A stretch of DNA of 64,000 bases from Rhynochetos jubatus (taxonomy: Eukaryota > Chordata > Aves > Eurypygiformes > Rhynochetidae): assembly GCA_027574665.1 (NCBI GenBank), contig CM050659.1:22421001-22485000 (forward strand), in the 5' to 3' direction. Within the stretch, counting starts at the first letter, position 1. The number at the start of each line of letters is the position of its first letter. The translations under genes were made by a program, and so were the position numbers. Under the pieces are notes generated by a model. The model saw only the letters and a list, made by a program, of their open reading frames with translations. It searched no databases and was not told the DNA's origin. Shown piece after piece: positions 1 to 62,444 of the stretch.

Positions 1-7836
<7,836 letters not shown>

Positions 7837-10054
7837 TGCTTCAGGCCGGCTTTCTCCCACGCCAGCTCAGAGCAGGACTGAGAACAAGAACTCTGTAAAA
7901 CCTGAACCCTTGTGCTGCAGGACGGATGGAGAAACCAGCGGTCATGGTGGTAGGAGGGAGAACCACCCTGTCCCTCAAGGAGTAAAATATTATTATTTGT
8001 CTTTTTCCTGCTTTCTGGCTCCTTAATTTATTTTTAAGATGAAACAGGGCTTAAGACAGAGAGGTGATGACCGAAAATGCTTTGCTGCCTCAGCCGTTCC
8101 CAAGGTCAAGCAAGTTCAGTTGGAAGATCCCCTTCCTTCTGCCCCTGTGAATAAGCTGTACATTCACTTTTAAACTGTCAGCTCTTTCTTAAAGACGGAA
8201 AGTCCCTTTTATGGTTTTGGTACGGTTTGGGATTGGAGAAGGGGCTCCTTTGTTCATAAACTGCCTTTGAATACGGCCCACCCGCTGGTGTTTGCCCAGT
8301 CATGGTACGTCTGGATGGGGAAGAAGGTGAAATTGCATTTCCAGCCAAAACCGAACCAAGAGTGGGGCAGACAGAACACCCCGTTGATACAGGCTTGCAG
8401 CTGTGAATGCACAGCGTTACGGTTCTTGACAATTTGATTTGTGTAATTAACTGTAATCTGTTTGCCTGGATGAAAAAGCCGAGATCAGTCAGAAAGGGCC
8501 CGTCTGCAGAGCTCTAAGGGAAGTGGGAGGTGAGAGCGGGCCCGGCCTCGCCCGGGGCTGAGCCCAGCAGACCCCTTGCAGAGCACGGAGCAGCCTCAGC
8601 GTCCGCAGGCCCAGGCTGGAAGGAGGCGCTTGAGGCAGCGAGCGGCAACGGAGCGGCTCCGGGTGCTTGCCTCTTCCTGGGGCTGGACTAACCACCCCGT
8701 GGCAGAGCCAGACTGGCAGTGGGCTGCTCCCGAGGTGAACCGTAGCCGTGCTGGGAAATGCAGACCGGGATTAGCCACCCTGAGTCTGTGCAGGAGTAGA
8801 GAAGGGCAAATCAGCCGAGTGGCGCTGTCGCTTCTGAGGGTGCCTACTCTCCTCGTCGTCCGGTAGCTCCTGGGAAAGGTCAGCAGCGTCTGTGCCACTC
8901 GGCAGAGGGGCAGGGCGCCGGGCTGCTCCGCAGGTGAGTGTCCTTTAGGCGAGTTCTGCCAGGGGAATTTCGGCTGACGCGAGCGAGCGATTCTTCGGCA
9001 GTTCAGATGTGCAGGAGCCAGCGCAGCAGACGGCTCTGGAAGCGCAGTAAAACCTGGAGTTCTGCACGGAGCGAGAGCAGACGTGTGAATGCAGAGTGGG
9101 TTGCAGAACTGCTTCGAGGCAACAAGGAAACCTGCTTTCTGCTCTCCTGTGTACAGTAAGTGCTGCGGAATGCACCTCTGAGCTGCTGGGCAAGCGGGAA
9201 TCCTGGATGTGACTGAGGATGGCCCTTGGCTAGTGAGCTGGTGTGTACGGGAGCGAATAGTTGACGTAGGCAATCTGTGCTTCAGTTACTCGTATCTGGA
9301 AGGTGCAGTGTGGCTTCACTCAGAACAAGCATCTGCGTGGAGTATCTGTTGCAGTATTTGAGTAGTACAACTGATCAAACACCTCCACAACAGCAGTGGA
9401 AGCAACACCCGCCCAGCGAGCAGGAAAACACCTGCTCAGCAGAGTAAACCAGCTTTCTGCTGTAGATCTTCACGTTTCGGCCTGGTCCTGCCAAGGGCTG
9501 AGCAGCCTTTAAGGTACTAACCACCTTCATGTTCTGCCAGTAGGAAGGGAGGATGCTTGGGCTGCTCTTGAATTAGGCCATTCGTTCGTTTGGCTTTGGC
9601 TTCTTGCTTAGGTACAGTCTTTGTGTTGTGGCCTCGCTGACACTGCCAGCTGACCTTCCCGTGCTCGCTCTCTCCCTCCCACGCTCCTGGGCTGAGGCAG
9701 CAGGTGGAGGCAATGCTCGCTGAGTTACCCAGCCACGTACCAATTAACCTTTCCTGACGTCCTGGGGAGCACAACAGGTCTGATTTCAGATGCCCAAATA
9801 ACATGCTGAGGTGAGCAGCTCTGGTTTCCCAAACCGGTGGAACCTCAGGGGAGCCGGGAGATCCGGCAGGAGCCCGCAGCTCACGTGAGAGTGGCTGAGA
9901 CCCGGGCAGGGCCAGGAGCAAGGGCGGCCAAGCCCCCCTCCCTGTGTAAAAGAAGCCCCTCGGGAGCACCAGCGACCAGCAGCGCTGCCAGCAAGCAGGC
10001 CTTGGGACCACTGGTGGGGGATGAGGAGCACAGGTAGTGTTCTCCTCTATCCTT
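7837..10054 (+). other. copy 1 3' UTR and downstream flank
   Basis: Sequence after the stop, shared with copies 2 and 3. I noticed no canonical AATAAA nearby; AGTAAA at about 7982 is a weak candidate polyadenylation signal, so the 3' UTR end is undefined. A GC-rich patch (about 8500-8950) and open frames on both strands are present, none with recognisable protein similarity. Confidence 0.5.
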
Positions 10055-11090
10055 CCAGTTGCAGGGAGTGAGGAGGGAAGAGCCCTCAGATCAGTATCTG
10101 GCTCTGAGCCTGGTGTCATCGGCAGAATGTTGGGGTTTTTTGATGGTGGGTCGGTTTTGCAACACGAGGCGACAGGTACTTAGCTGGGTGACGCTGCTGG
10201 CGACAGCCGGGGTACCCCTGTCTCAAAGGGGGAAGAGGATCTTTGCACAGGAGCGGGCAGGGAGGGGGAAAGGGATAATCGCGGGCTGGTTGCGAGGTAA
10301 GCCTGGGGGCAGCACGCCAGCGTGTGAGGGCCAGCGTGCTAGCGAGGTCCTTCGGTCTGCCATCGCGGGAGGTAGGGCATGGAGAGCCAGAGCCATGCGG
10401 CAGCGAAGATGTGTTAGAAACCACAGACGCACCTGAGAATGGTGGCATAGGAATTAGGGCTTCTCCCTGCCAAAAGGTGGTGGGATCAGTAGCCCAGGTG
10501 CAGCTACAGCAGTGCACACGGCGCGGGCAAACAGGCGCTGGGAGCCACCGTGCGGTGGGCAAACGGTGACAGGGTTGCCATCTCGGAACCTGGGGGGTGA
10601 CTGGCACAGCTGGAGTGCTGCAAGGGATGGCTGTGAACTCCTGTAAGAACTGGCAAGGAAGGAGAGGCGGTGGGGTAGCCCTGTGTGTTAGAGAGTGTTT
10701 TGGTGTAGCTTAATTATGGTGACGATGGGGTGGAGTGTTTATGGGTAAGAATCGGGGGAAGGCCAACAAGGCAGGTATCATGGTGGGAGCCTGTTACGGA
10801 CCACCCAGGATGAAGAGGCAGATGAAATGCTCTGTGAGCAGCTGGCAGAAGCCTCCCAGTCACTAGCCAGCAGAACTGCTACCCTGGACTTCCGGAGGGC
10901 TGACTTTGGCCTGGCAGACAGAGTCCCTCGGGAGGCAGTCCTGAAGGGCAAAGGAGTCCAGGAAGGCTGGGCATTAGTCTTAAAGACGCAGGAGCAGACC
11001 ATCCCCGGGTGCCTTCAGACCAGCCGGCGGGGAAGACGAGCAGCCTGGCTGAACAGAGCTTTGGCTCTGGCATCACTGGCTGTGTGCAGC
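10055..11090 (+). mobile_element. CR1 LINE, 5'/endonuclease part, degenerate
   Basis: Forward-oriented CR1-like sequence. Recognisable tracts include attagggcttctccctgcca near 10453, ccaacaaggcaggtatcatg with the following cctgttacggaccacccagg near 10762, and gaactgctaccctggacttc near 10873. There appears to be an internal deletion at about 10870, where the endonuclease part jumps to a later segment, and the frames are broken. The left breakpoint of the PAK3 unit (10757-10760) lies inside this element. The 5' limit is approximate. Confidence 0.8.
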
Positions 11091-11384
11091 TTTGGTGCCA
11101 AGAGCCAGCTCACCAGCAAAGACGGTAGTGCAGGAGAGAGCCGGAGAGGCTCCCGTGCCGCTCCCGGTGCCCTTCGGACTGCTGTGTGCGTACGAGCCTG
11201 CGCACTGTTCGCAGCTGTCCCAGGCAAGCACGCGCGCGTACGGCCAGAATCTGACCCTGGCTGAGGAGACTGGGGACAACAGCCTTAGTTCAAGCTCCTA
11301 ATACGGGAAATTGCTAATTGTTGTAATAAGCCAGGGCCACGGGGGCTTTGTGCTGGACACGTTCCCAGCAGCCCACACCTCTTC
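11091..11384 (+). other. sequence between two CR1 parts
   Basis: It lies between the endonuclease-like part and the CR1 3' end. It may be degenerate CR1 body, but I could not align it by eye. No gene seen. Confidence 0.4.
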
Positions 11385-11660
11385 TCCCGAGTGACAAGTG
11401 ATGGGACAAGAGGAAACGGCCTCCAGTTGTGCCAGGGGGGGTTTAGATTGGATATTGGGGAAAATATCTTCGCAGAAAGGGCTGTCAGGCCCTGGAATGG
11501 GCTGCCCAGGGAGTGGGGGAGTCACCATCCCGGGAGGGATTGAAGAGCCGTGGGGACAAGGTGCCCAGGGACATGGTTTAGTGGTGGGCTGGGCAGTGCT
11601 GGGTTAAACGGTTGGACTCGATCTTAAAGCTGTTTTCCAACCTTAACAATTCTGTTCTGT
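11385..11660 (+). mobile_element. CR1 LINE 3' end
   Basis: Forward-oriented CR1 3' region: it contains gggacaagaggaaacggcct, a tggatattgggg tract, ggctgcccagggagtggggg, and the end ggttggactcgatcttaaag followed by ccaaccttaacaattctgtt. It is probably the 3' portion of the element starting near 10055. Confidence 0.88.
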
Positions 11661-12454
11661 TCAAAACGTCCTGTTTCTTTTGTGAGGTCCCGTTTTTCTC
11701 TAGTCAGCTCAGACTATCTGGGGGCAGCCTCTCAGATGGGCTGCCCTCGGTCTGTACGGCACTCATCTGCGTGAAGCACCTTCGCGTTCCAGTAAGACCT
11801 GAAGAACCAAGGGACATTGCCTGTGTCCAGTATAGCTTTTGGTTTTTCCTGCCCACAGAGGAACTGACAGCCGTCCTGTAAAGGAAAGCACTTCTGTGGC
11901 ACGTTTGCTGGACATACAGTGTAAATACTCCTGTTGACTGACTACACTGTGTGACTGGGGATTTTTCCTATTTATTTTCTTCACCTATTTCATCATCTGC
12001 TTTAAAAAAACCCACCACAACTTCCCAGAAGGTAAGAGAGATGAAAAATAGGAAAATCAGATGGCAGCATCTGGTTTTGGACCAGTGCGTGCCCCAGCAC
12101 GCAGAACATTGTTAGCACTGGCTTTTTAAAGACAACTGCTGTAAGAAGAGGCCTTACTTTTTATTTTATTCAGTACTGTATTTACTTTTCTTTGCATCAG
12201 CAAATCCAGAGTTTTTTTCCTCTAAAACACTTCCTGGGCGGCAGATGGGATTCAACAGGAACCACCTCTGCCAGTGGCGGCTTTCAGCACGGACTGCAAC
12301 TGAGCAGCGGCTGTCTGGCATGCAGGGAAGCGCACCGCTCCCCTCCTGTGGCTCTGTGTTCGAGACAGGCTCTGGCACTGCGTTCTTGATGTCCTCCAGC
12401 TCTGATCGGAAATGGGGAAGAGGCATCTTAATCTATGTAAAAAAAAAACAGGGA
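11661..12454. other. spacer, no gene recognised
   Basis: Moderately AT-rich sequence between two CR1 3' ends, ending in an A run (about 12440-12449). Short open frames only. Confidence 0.5.
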
Positions 12455-12602
12455 GCCCAGGGAGGTGGAGTCACCACCCCTGGATGGATTTAAGAGACGT
12501 GCGGACGAGGTGCCCAGGGACACGGTTTAGTGGTGGGCTGGGCAGTGCAGGGTTAATGGAAAAGACCCTTAAGGTGAGGTGCAACCAACCTAAATGATTC
12601 TA
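12455..12602 (+). mobile_element. CR1 LINE 3' fragment, short
   Basis: It parallels the CR1 3' end at 11500-11650: gcccagggaggtggagtcac, then gacgaggtgcccagggacac, ggtttagtggtgggctgggc, and an end with caaccaacctaaatgattct. Only the last 150 bases or so remain. Confidence 0.85.
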
Positions 12603-14464
12603 GGAGTACCTCTAGTTCCATGTTGCAGTGTAACTGTTCCCAAAATTTCACTCTTGGTCAGCTCTTGCAGCCCAAGGCTCCAACTGCTGTAGCTGCTGTG
12701 TGAAGCTGCTGCTGCTGAACAAGACTGCTCAGAGAGGAATATAGTTCAGTTTCTGATACAACACGAGGGGAGTGTATGAACTGAGAACGTGTGGTGTGTG
12801 TTGCTCCCTCTCTGTCCTTGACTCCTTTCAGGGGCTTGAAACAGAGAAGAGTTTTCCTAGACAGAGGAATTAAGCAGCGTGTTACCTCTCATAGGTCTTG
12901 CTCTTTCAAATCTCTGTGCTTAACTGTGTCCCTCTTTCCGTGCCCCCTGGCCTTCCCGTGCTCGGTGGCTGCTAACCAGAGCTGTGTAACTGGCTCACAT
13001 GAAGTGCTTGAGATCCTCAGTTCTCTGCCCTTCCAGCTGCCTGTTTACAGCAGCCCTTTAGTCCGAAAGCTTGGTCTGGCAAGGGCCTCCAGCTTGTGCG
13101 TAACCTGCACGAGCCCAGGGCCTGTCAGCTGAAGGCCACGCTGCCCTGAGGGCGCCCAGATGCCTCAGGCCCGTGTGACACTACTGCAGGCACGAGGGAA
13201 CGGTGGCAGGTTGGTTGTGCAGTGGGGTCCTTGTGCTGCTGCTGCTGCTGCCTGGTGTGCGTGTCGTTTGCCCAGCCACGGACTTCGGGCTCAATACTGG
13301 CACTGCTGCTGCTCCCCTCGAGGTCAGTGAGAATTGGGCTGTTGTGGTCGCTTAATAAGCGGGTGCTGGTAACGCCCTGGGTGCGGGGGGCCGGAGGTGT
13401 CCCTCGGCTGAGGGGGTGGGAGTTGTTCCTGTTGTCCATCATGTAAAGCTCTCCAGCAGTGGGTCAGCACAGCAAACATGAAGCATGCAAGTCTCTTACA
13501 GCCGTGTCCGCTGAGATTTTTGACCTTTGAGCACAAAGGCAATTGCTTCTTGTCACTGTTGTGTTAGTGTTAAGCGATGCTGCTAAATCAGTCTGTAGCA
13601 CAGCAACGGGGAGGAAAAGCCTCTCGGCAATTCAGGTGCCACTCAAAAGCTGCCGCGATCTGCCTTAGCAGGCGAGCGAGCCAAGGGGCGCTGCTCTAGA
13701 TGGGAACCCGTAGCAAAGGCGTGCAGCCCCCAGCGAAGAGAATACCTCCTCCTCGGGCAGAGCCCAGATTCAGTGGCCGCAGAGGGAGTTGTTCGGTGCC
13801 GCGTCTGCCCTGCAGATGCTGTGCGTGCACACAGACGGTTCGGGACGATCAGCAAAAGGATTCTGCGACTCTTGACTGGATCGGGATGTAACCCGTGCTC
13901 CACTCCGGCGTAGTCCGAAGCAGCCAGTTCACACCTATGCTGCTGTCTGCTAGATTAGTATTTTTTTCTTCAGGGTATCCAGACAAAAGTAAACAGAGGA
14001 GGAGCCTACATTTTCATTGTTTATCAGAGTGGTCTGTCCTTACAGAAAGGTCTGTGTCTGTCCATATTGTATCGGGGGCTTTGGGGCTGGGTGTGAGAGG
14101 GAGATGCTGCTATAGCCGTGGGGCAGTGTGTGTCTCACTAGCCATGAACAGGGTGGTACGGATACGAATACACGTGCCCTCCAGAGACAAAGCACCTTGT
14201 GACTAGCTAACACACGCTCTCTCCCCGGCACTGCACGTTACTGGTTACAGAGTTTATACAGGTGTTCTATATACACCATATAACCCTCCCTTAGCCATCT
14301 GTATAGATTTTATATACACACAGAAACCCGTCTGTAAAGCTTACGTGCTGCATGTACCGTGTGTAGTATGCTGCTTGTTACCTTCTATAAATTATATACT
14401 GCTTTCCAGCTCTGTGTGTAGGCATGTGCACACACACAGCCCTTCACATAATTCCCTCTGGCCT
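12603..14464. other. spacer, no gene recognised
   Basis: No exon with splice sites and family similarity was seen. It contains a short CTG run (13234-13251) and, from about 14230, CA- and TA-rich sequence leading into the simple repeat below. Confidence 0.5.
13234..13251 (+). repeat. (TGC)6 microsatellite
   Basis: Six uninterrupted TGC triplets in the spacer. There is no evidence that they are translated. Confidence 0.9.
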
Positions 14465-14540
14465 TATATATGCAATGCACAGGAAATAAAATATATATTA
14501 ATAAATATTTTAAAATATTTAAAATATATACACACACCCC
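14465..14540. repeat. AT-rich / (CA)n simple sequence
   Basis: Imperfect TA, TAAA and ATTT runs ending in acacaca, just upstream of the CpG island. An AATAAA lies at about 14485, but no transcript is evident. Confidence 0.7.
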
Positions 14541-14779
14541 CCTACATAGCCCCTATATGTGTTCTATACAGACACACCCTTCCACAACTACGGGACGCTC
14601 CGTTTCAGCCAGCCAGGTTTAGGTAGGCCCGTGAAACCGTGTGTGTACCAAGGCACACACCTGCAGCAACTCACACACACCTGGTGCCCTGCATTCCGCG
14701 TGTGCAGACACCCTTTCCAAGCCACCTCCACCCATCCATCTTTCCTGTGCCTGCCGCCTCAGCTCGGTGTCTGCTTTTC

Positions 14780-15560
14780 TACGCCGGGCCGGGCACACCG
14801 TCCGAGCCCCGACGGCTCTGGAGCACCTCCCGCCCCGTGCCGCGTTCCTTCACACGCCTGCACGCGCAGCCACGTGGGGTGCAGGTGCGCGCACCCGCCG
14901 CCAGCCGTGTCACACGCCGCCTCTCCTCAGGGCCCTCACGCGCCCGCGCCCCCCCGTAAGGCCACACGCCACCTGCGCCCCGTCCCCGCCGGCGGCACAC
15001 CCGGATCCCTCCGGCCTGCGTGCTCCAGGCGCCCGGGGCGCACCACAGGGCAGCGGGGCGGGTGCGTGCGGTGCCGCACGGCTGCGGAGGGCTCCCCCCG
15101 GCCCGGCCGCCCCCCGCTCCCCTCCCCGCCGCCCCGCCGAGGCCGCCCCGCGAACATGGCGGCCGCCTCGCCTCGCCTCGGGCCGCTGGCCGTGCCGGGA
15201 GCGGCGCGCGGGCGCCCCCCAGCGGCGCCGGGCGCTCACGGCTGGAGGCGCGGGGGGCGCGTGCGCGTAGCGCGCGGCGGCGGGTGGAAGCGGCCGGAAG
15301 GCCCGGCCGCGGGCCGGAGCGCGCGGGGCTGGCGAGGCGCGTGTCCTGGCGCGGCCGCCGGCCACGGCCACGACGAGCGGGCACCGAGCGCCCGCGGCCT
15401 CGCGGCGGAGGAGCGGGGCTCTGGCCCTGCCGGTCCCCGGCGCGGCCTGTCCAGGCCCGACCCAACGCGGCGGCCCTGGGGCAGGCGGAGGCGCAAGGGA
15501 AGGTGCTGCGGCTGCCGCGGCACCCGCCAGGCCACGCCGGCTCCTTGGGAGCTGGACAGA
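14780..15560. promoter_or_regulatory. CpG island, probable promoter
   Basis: Very GC-rich and dense in CG dinucleotides, unlike the flanks. It contains a GC box (ggggcggg near 15055), an NRF1-like gcgcgtgcgcg near 15257, and aacatggcggccgcc near 15153, which fits the YY1 motif common at transcription starts. It lies 1.2-2.0 kb upstream of the copy 2 segment and does not recur before copy 3. It could serve copy 2, an unseen transcript or an opposite-strand transcript. Its long open frames reflect the lack of stops in GC-rich DNA. Confidence 0.7.
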
Positions 15561-15586
15561 CCTTCAGCCCCCACAGCTCGCGGCTG

Positions 15587-15698
15587 GACCGAGCGGCACT
15601 GACCGAGCAAGACAGACCAAGCGGCACTGACCGAGCGGCACTGACCGAGCAATACTGACTGAGCAGTACTGACCGAGCGGCACTGACCATGCGGCACT
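15587..15698 (+). repeat. 14-bp minisatellite, 8 units
   Basis: Eight head-to-tail units of gaccgagcggcact with point variants (for example gaccgagcaagaca and gactgagcagtact) in exact 14-bp register, then a decayed partial unit. It sits at the downstream edge of the CpG island. Confidence 0.93.
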
Positions 15699-16808
15699 GA
15701 CCGTACCAGTTGACCTTCCCCAGACACTGCAGGATCGGGTACCGCCACGCTCACCAATGCTGTCTGGAAGCCACAGCTCTGGCTGCTCACCATTAGCCGC
15801 GATGCTGCCAGAGTCGGGCACTCTCTCTGCCCTGCAGCCCACCTGGGGCGAGAATTCCCAACAGCCAGGGTTTAGTTGAGGCAAACAGCAAAAGCAGGGC
15901 TGGAGCGGATCTCCTCTCAGCGAAGTCAGTCCACTATTCCCCGCAGAGGTGATGGATCTGGAGTGCCAGAGGAGACAAACAAGCGTTTGGGAGAGCCACG
16001 GGGATTCACAGAGCTCATCCTGGTGGAGGGAAGGGGAATGGGAACACAGCAGGGAGGGCAAGAACGGCTTCACTAAAATGAACAGCTTTCTAAGCGAGCA
16101 ACACACACAGCACGCTGAGGCTGAGAGCCGGACGGCAGCTCCGACTTACACCCTAAACTGGGACGGGGCTGCTGAGCCACCGCTGCTGTCCTGGTCGCAG
16201 GGCGAGGACAGCGAGGAAGGCTGCAGTATGAAGGAGCCCGCGAGGAGCTGGAACTCAGGGGGAAGGCGGGGAGCAGTTGTGAAGTAAAAGGCAGGCGGGG
16301 GGAGAACTGTTCGGTGAAAGCTGAGGTACATTTGTCTTCTGGAGCAAGAGGAAAAACAGCATTTGGGGTCATACCTGAGCGTTCTCTTTTATCTGGAACC
16401 AACTGTTCCATTTCAGTAATTACCGAACACGGTTTGTTGGGGTTTTTTGGTAGCCTTTTATTTAGGTCACTTCATACTGAAAAGGAAGGTTGAAATGAAA
16501 CATTTTCCAACTATTTCCCCTCTGTTTTTAATTTCTGGGGAAGCAAAACTCTTTGCTGAAGGTGGCCCAAGTGTGTCCATAAATGCATCTCAAATCAGAA
16601 GTTGCATGGGCTCCCGAGTTTCCGCTTTCAGGCTTGAGCACCAAGCTGTGTTGTTGCTCATGAACGTGTGTTGTATCTCCATTTCACTGTGCTTGGAGCA
16701 ACCCCATTTGCTAAGAATTAGGGCTTTCAAAGCCCAGAATGAAACTGGTTGGAAACTGTTGGGCGGGAGCATGCTGCTGGAGCTTTATGGTGGTTTATTT
16801 TGAAGGAA
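15699..16808. other. spacer end, up to the copy 2 breakpoint
   Basis: I looked here for the missing N-terminal PAK3 exons (NCK-binding and CRIB) and found none. An open frame at 15949-16287 resembles no family I know. The last bases, ggaa (16805-16808), are the overlap seen at the copy 2/copy 3 junction. Confidence 0.5.
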
Positions 16809-37613
<20,805 letters not shown>

Positions 37614-39845
37614 TGCTTCAGGCCGGCTTTCTCCCACGCCAGCTCAGAGCAGGACTGAGAACAAGAACTCTGTAAAACCTGAACCCTTGTGCTGCAGGAC
37701 GGATGGAGAAACCAGCGGTCATGGTGGTAGGAGGGAGAACCACCCTGTCCCTCAAGGAGTAAAATATTATTATTTGTCTTTTTCCTGCTTTCTGGCTCCT
37801 TAATTTATTTTTAAGATGAAACAGGGCTTAAGACAGAGAGGTGATGACCGAAAATGCTTTGCTGCCTCAGCCGTTTCCAAGGTCAAGCAAGTTCAGTTGG
37901 AAGATCCCCTTCCTTCTGCCCCTGTGAATAAGCTGTACATTCACTTTTAAACTGTCAGCTCTTTCTTAAAACAGAAAGTCCCTTTTATGGTTTTGGTCCG
38001 GTTTGGGATTGGAGAAGGGGCTCCTTTGTTCATAAACTGCCTTTGAATACGGCCCACCCGCTGGTGTTTGCCCAGTCATGGTACGTCTGGATGGGGAAGA
38101 AGGTGAAATTGCATTTCCAGCCAAAACCGAACCAAGAGTGGGGCAGACAGAACACCCCGTTGATACAGGCTTGCAGCTGTGAATGCACAGCGTTACGGTT
38201 CTTGACAATTTGATTTGTGTAATTAACTGTAATCTGTTTGCCTGGATGAAAAAGCCGAGATCAGTCAGAAAGGGCCCGTCTGCAGAGCTCTAAGGGAAGT
38301 GGGAGGTGAGAGCGGGCCCGGCCTCGCCCGGGGCTGAGCCCAGCAGACCCCTTGCAGAGCACGGAGCAGCCTCAGCGTCCGCAGGCCCAGGCTGGAAGGA
38401 GGCGCTTGAGGCAGCGAGCGGCAACGGAGCGGCTCCGGGTGCTTGCCTCTTCCTGGGGCTGGACTAACCACCCCGTGGCAGAGCCAGACTGGCAGTGGGC
38501 TGCTCCCGAGGTGAACCGTAGCCGTGCTGGGAAATGCAGACCGGGATTAGCCACCCTGAGTCTGTGCAGGAGTAGAGAAGGGCAAATCAGCCGAGTGGCG
38601 CTGTCGCTTCTGAGGGTGCCTACTCTCCTCGTCGTCCGGTAGCTCCTGGGAAAGGTCAGCAGCGTCTGTGCCACTCGGCAGAGGGGCAGGGCGCCGGGCT
38701 GCTCCGCAGGTGAGTGTCCTTTAGGCGAGTGTCCTTTAGGCGAGTTCTGCCAGGGGAATTTCGGCTGACGCGAGCGAGCGATTCTTCGGCAGTTCAGATG
38801 TGCAGGAGCCAGCGCAGCAGACGGCTCTGGAAGCGCAGTAAAACCTGGAGTTCTGCACGGAGCGAGAGCAGACGTGTGAATGCAGAGTGGGTTGCAGAAC
38901 TGCTTCGAGGCAACAAGGAAACCTGCTTTCTGCTCTCCTGTGTACAGTAAGTGCTGCGGAATGCACCTCTGAGCTGCTGGGCAAGCGGGAATCCTGGATG
39001 TGACTGAGGATGGCCCTTGGCTAGTGAGCTGGTGTGTACGGGAGCGAATAGTTGACGTAGGCAATCTGTGCTTCAGTTACTCGTATCTGGAAGGTGCAGT
39101 GTGGCTTCACTCAGAACAAGCATCTGCGTGGAGTATCTGTTGCGGTATTTGAGTAGTACAACTGATCAAACACCTCCACAACAGCAGTGGAAGCAACACC
39201 CGCCCAGCGAGCAGGAAAACACCTGCTCAGCAGAGTAAACCAGCTTTCTGCTGTAGATCTTCACGTTTCGGCCTGGTCCTGCCAAGGGCTGAGCAGCCTT
39301 TAAGGTACTAACCACCTTCATGTTCTGCCAGTAGGAAGGGAGGATGCTTGGGCTGCTCTTGAATTAGGCCATTCGTTCGTTTGGCTTTGGCTTCTTGCTT
39401 AGGTACAGTCTTTGTGTTGTGGCCTCGCTGACACTGCCAGCTGACCTTCCCGTGCTCGCTCTCTCCCTCCCACGCTCCTGGGCTGAGGCAGCAGGTGGAG
39501 GCAATGCTCGCTGAGTTACCCAGCCACGTACCAATTAACCTTTCCTGACGTCCTGGGGAGCACAACAGGTCTGATTTCAGATGCCCAAATAACATGCTGA
39601 GGTGAGCAGCTCTGGTTTCCCAAACCGGTGGAACCTCAGGGGAGCCGGGAGATCCGGCAGGAGCCCGCAGCTCACGTGAGAGTGGCTGAGACCCGGGCAG
39701 GGCCAGGAGCAAGGGCGGCCAAGCCCCCCTCCCTGTGTAAAAGAAGCCCCTCGGGAGCACCAGCGACCAGCAGCGCTGCCAGCAAGCAGGCCTTGGGACC
39801 ACTGGTGGGGGATGAGGAGCACAGGTAGTGTTCTCCTCTATCCTT
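37614..39845 (+). other. copy 2 3' UTR and downstream flank
   Basis: Matches 7837-10054 of copy 1, with a one-base deletion near 37970 and the 15-bp duplication at 38714-38743. No separate gene was recognised. Confidence 0.5.
38714..38743 (+). repeat. 15-bp tandem duplication private to copy 2
   Basis: gtgtcctttaggcga occurs twice in a row here and once at the matching places in copy 1 (near 8939) and copy 3 (near 63547). Confidence 0.97.
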
Positions 39846-40551
39846 CCAGTTGCAGGGAGTGAGGAGGGAAGAGCCCTCAGATCAGTATCTGGCTCTGAGC
39901 CTGGTGTCATCGGCAGAATGTTGGGGTTTTTTGATGGTGGGTCGGTTTTGCAACACGAGGCGACAGGTACTTAGCTGGGTGACGCTGCTGGCGACAGCCG
40001 GGGTACCCCTGTCTCAAAGGGGGAAGAGGATCTTTGCACAGGAGCGGGCAGGGAGGGGGAAAGGGATAATCGCGGGCTGGTTGCGAGGTAAGCCTGGGGG
40101 CAGCACGCCAGCGTGCGAGGGCCAGCGTGCTAGCGAGGTCCTTCGGTCTGCCATCGCGGGAGGTAGGGCATGGAGAGCCAGAGCCATGCGGCAGCGAAGA
40201 TGTGTTAGAAACCACGGACGCACCTGAGAATGGTGGCATAGGAATTAGGGCTTCTCCCTGCCAAAAGGTGGCGGGATCAGTAGCCCAGGTGCAGCTACAG
40301 CAGTGCACACGGCGCGGGCAAACAGGCGCTGGGAGCCACCGTGCGGTGGGCAAACGGTGACAGGGTTGCCATCTCGGAACCGGGGGGGTGACTGGCACAG
40401 CTGGAGTGCTGCAAGGGATGGCTGTGAACTCCTGTAAGAACTGGCAAGGAAGGAGAGGCGGTGGGGTAGCCCTGTGTGTTAGAGAGTGTTTTGGTGTAGC
40501 TTAATTATGGTGACGATGGGGTGGAGTGTTTATGGGTAAGAATCGGGGGAA
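39846..40551 (+). mobile_element. CR1 LINE 5'/endonuclease part, cut by the unit junction
   Basis: Matches the copy 1 CR1 from 10055 to 10760 and then stops abruptly. The CR1 sequence that follows in copy 1 (ggccaacaaggcagg...) is replaced by copy 3 sequence. Confidence 0.82.
40548..40551 (+). other. copy 2/copy 3 rearrangement junction
   Basis: The junction reads aatcgggggaacagttgc. The left partner is atcgggggaaggccaac (10751-10767) and the right partner is tttgaaggaacagttgc (about 16798-16814). The shared ggaa is the only overlap, so the join looks non-homologous with 4-bp microhomology. Confidence 0.93.

Positions 40552-62444
<21,893 letters not shown>

Noticed and set aside
8596-9273. 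225-codon minus-strand frame (230 in copy 2) in the 3' flank of every copy
   Set aside because: Open in all copies, but they are recent duplicates so this is weak evidence. The translation is Arg/Ser/Cys-rich and unlike known proteins. The 15-bp duplication being a multiple of three is not enough to support it.
9517-10119. 200-codon minus-strand frame downstream of the gene, also in copy 2
   Set aside because: Low-complexity Pro/Ser-rich translation overlapping the start of a CR1 on the opposite strand; no family similarity.
14559-15602. 347-codon open frame (and overlapping long frames on both strands) across the CpG island
   Set aside because: Long frames on many strands at once, Arg/Pro/Ala-rich with no family resemblance; explained by scarcity of stop codons in GC-rich DNA.
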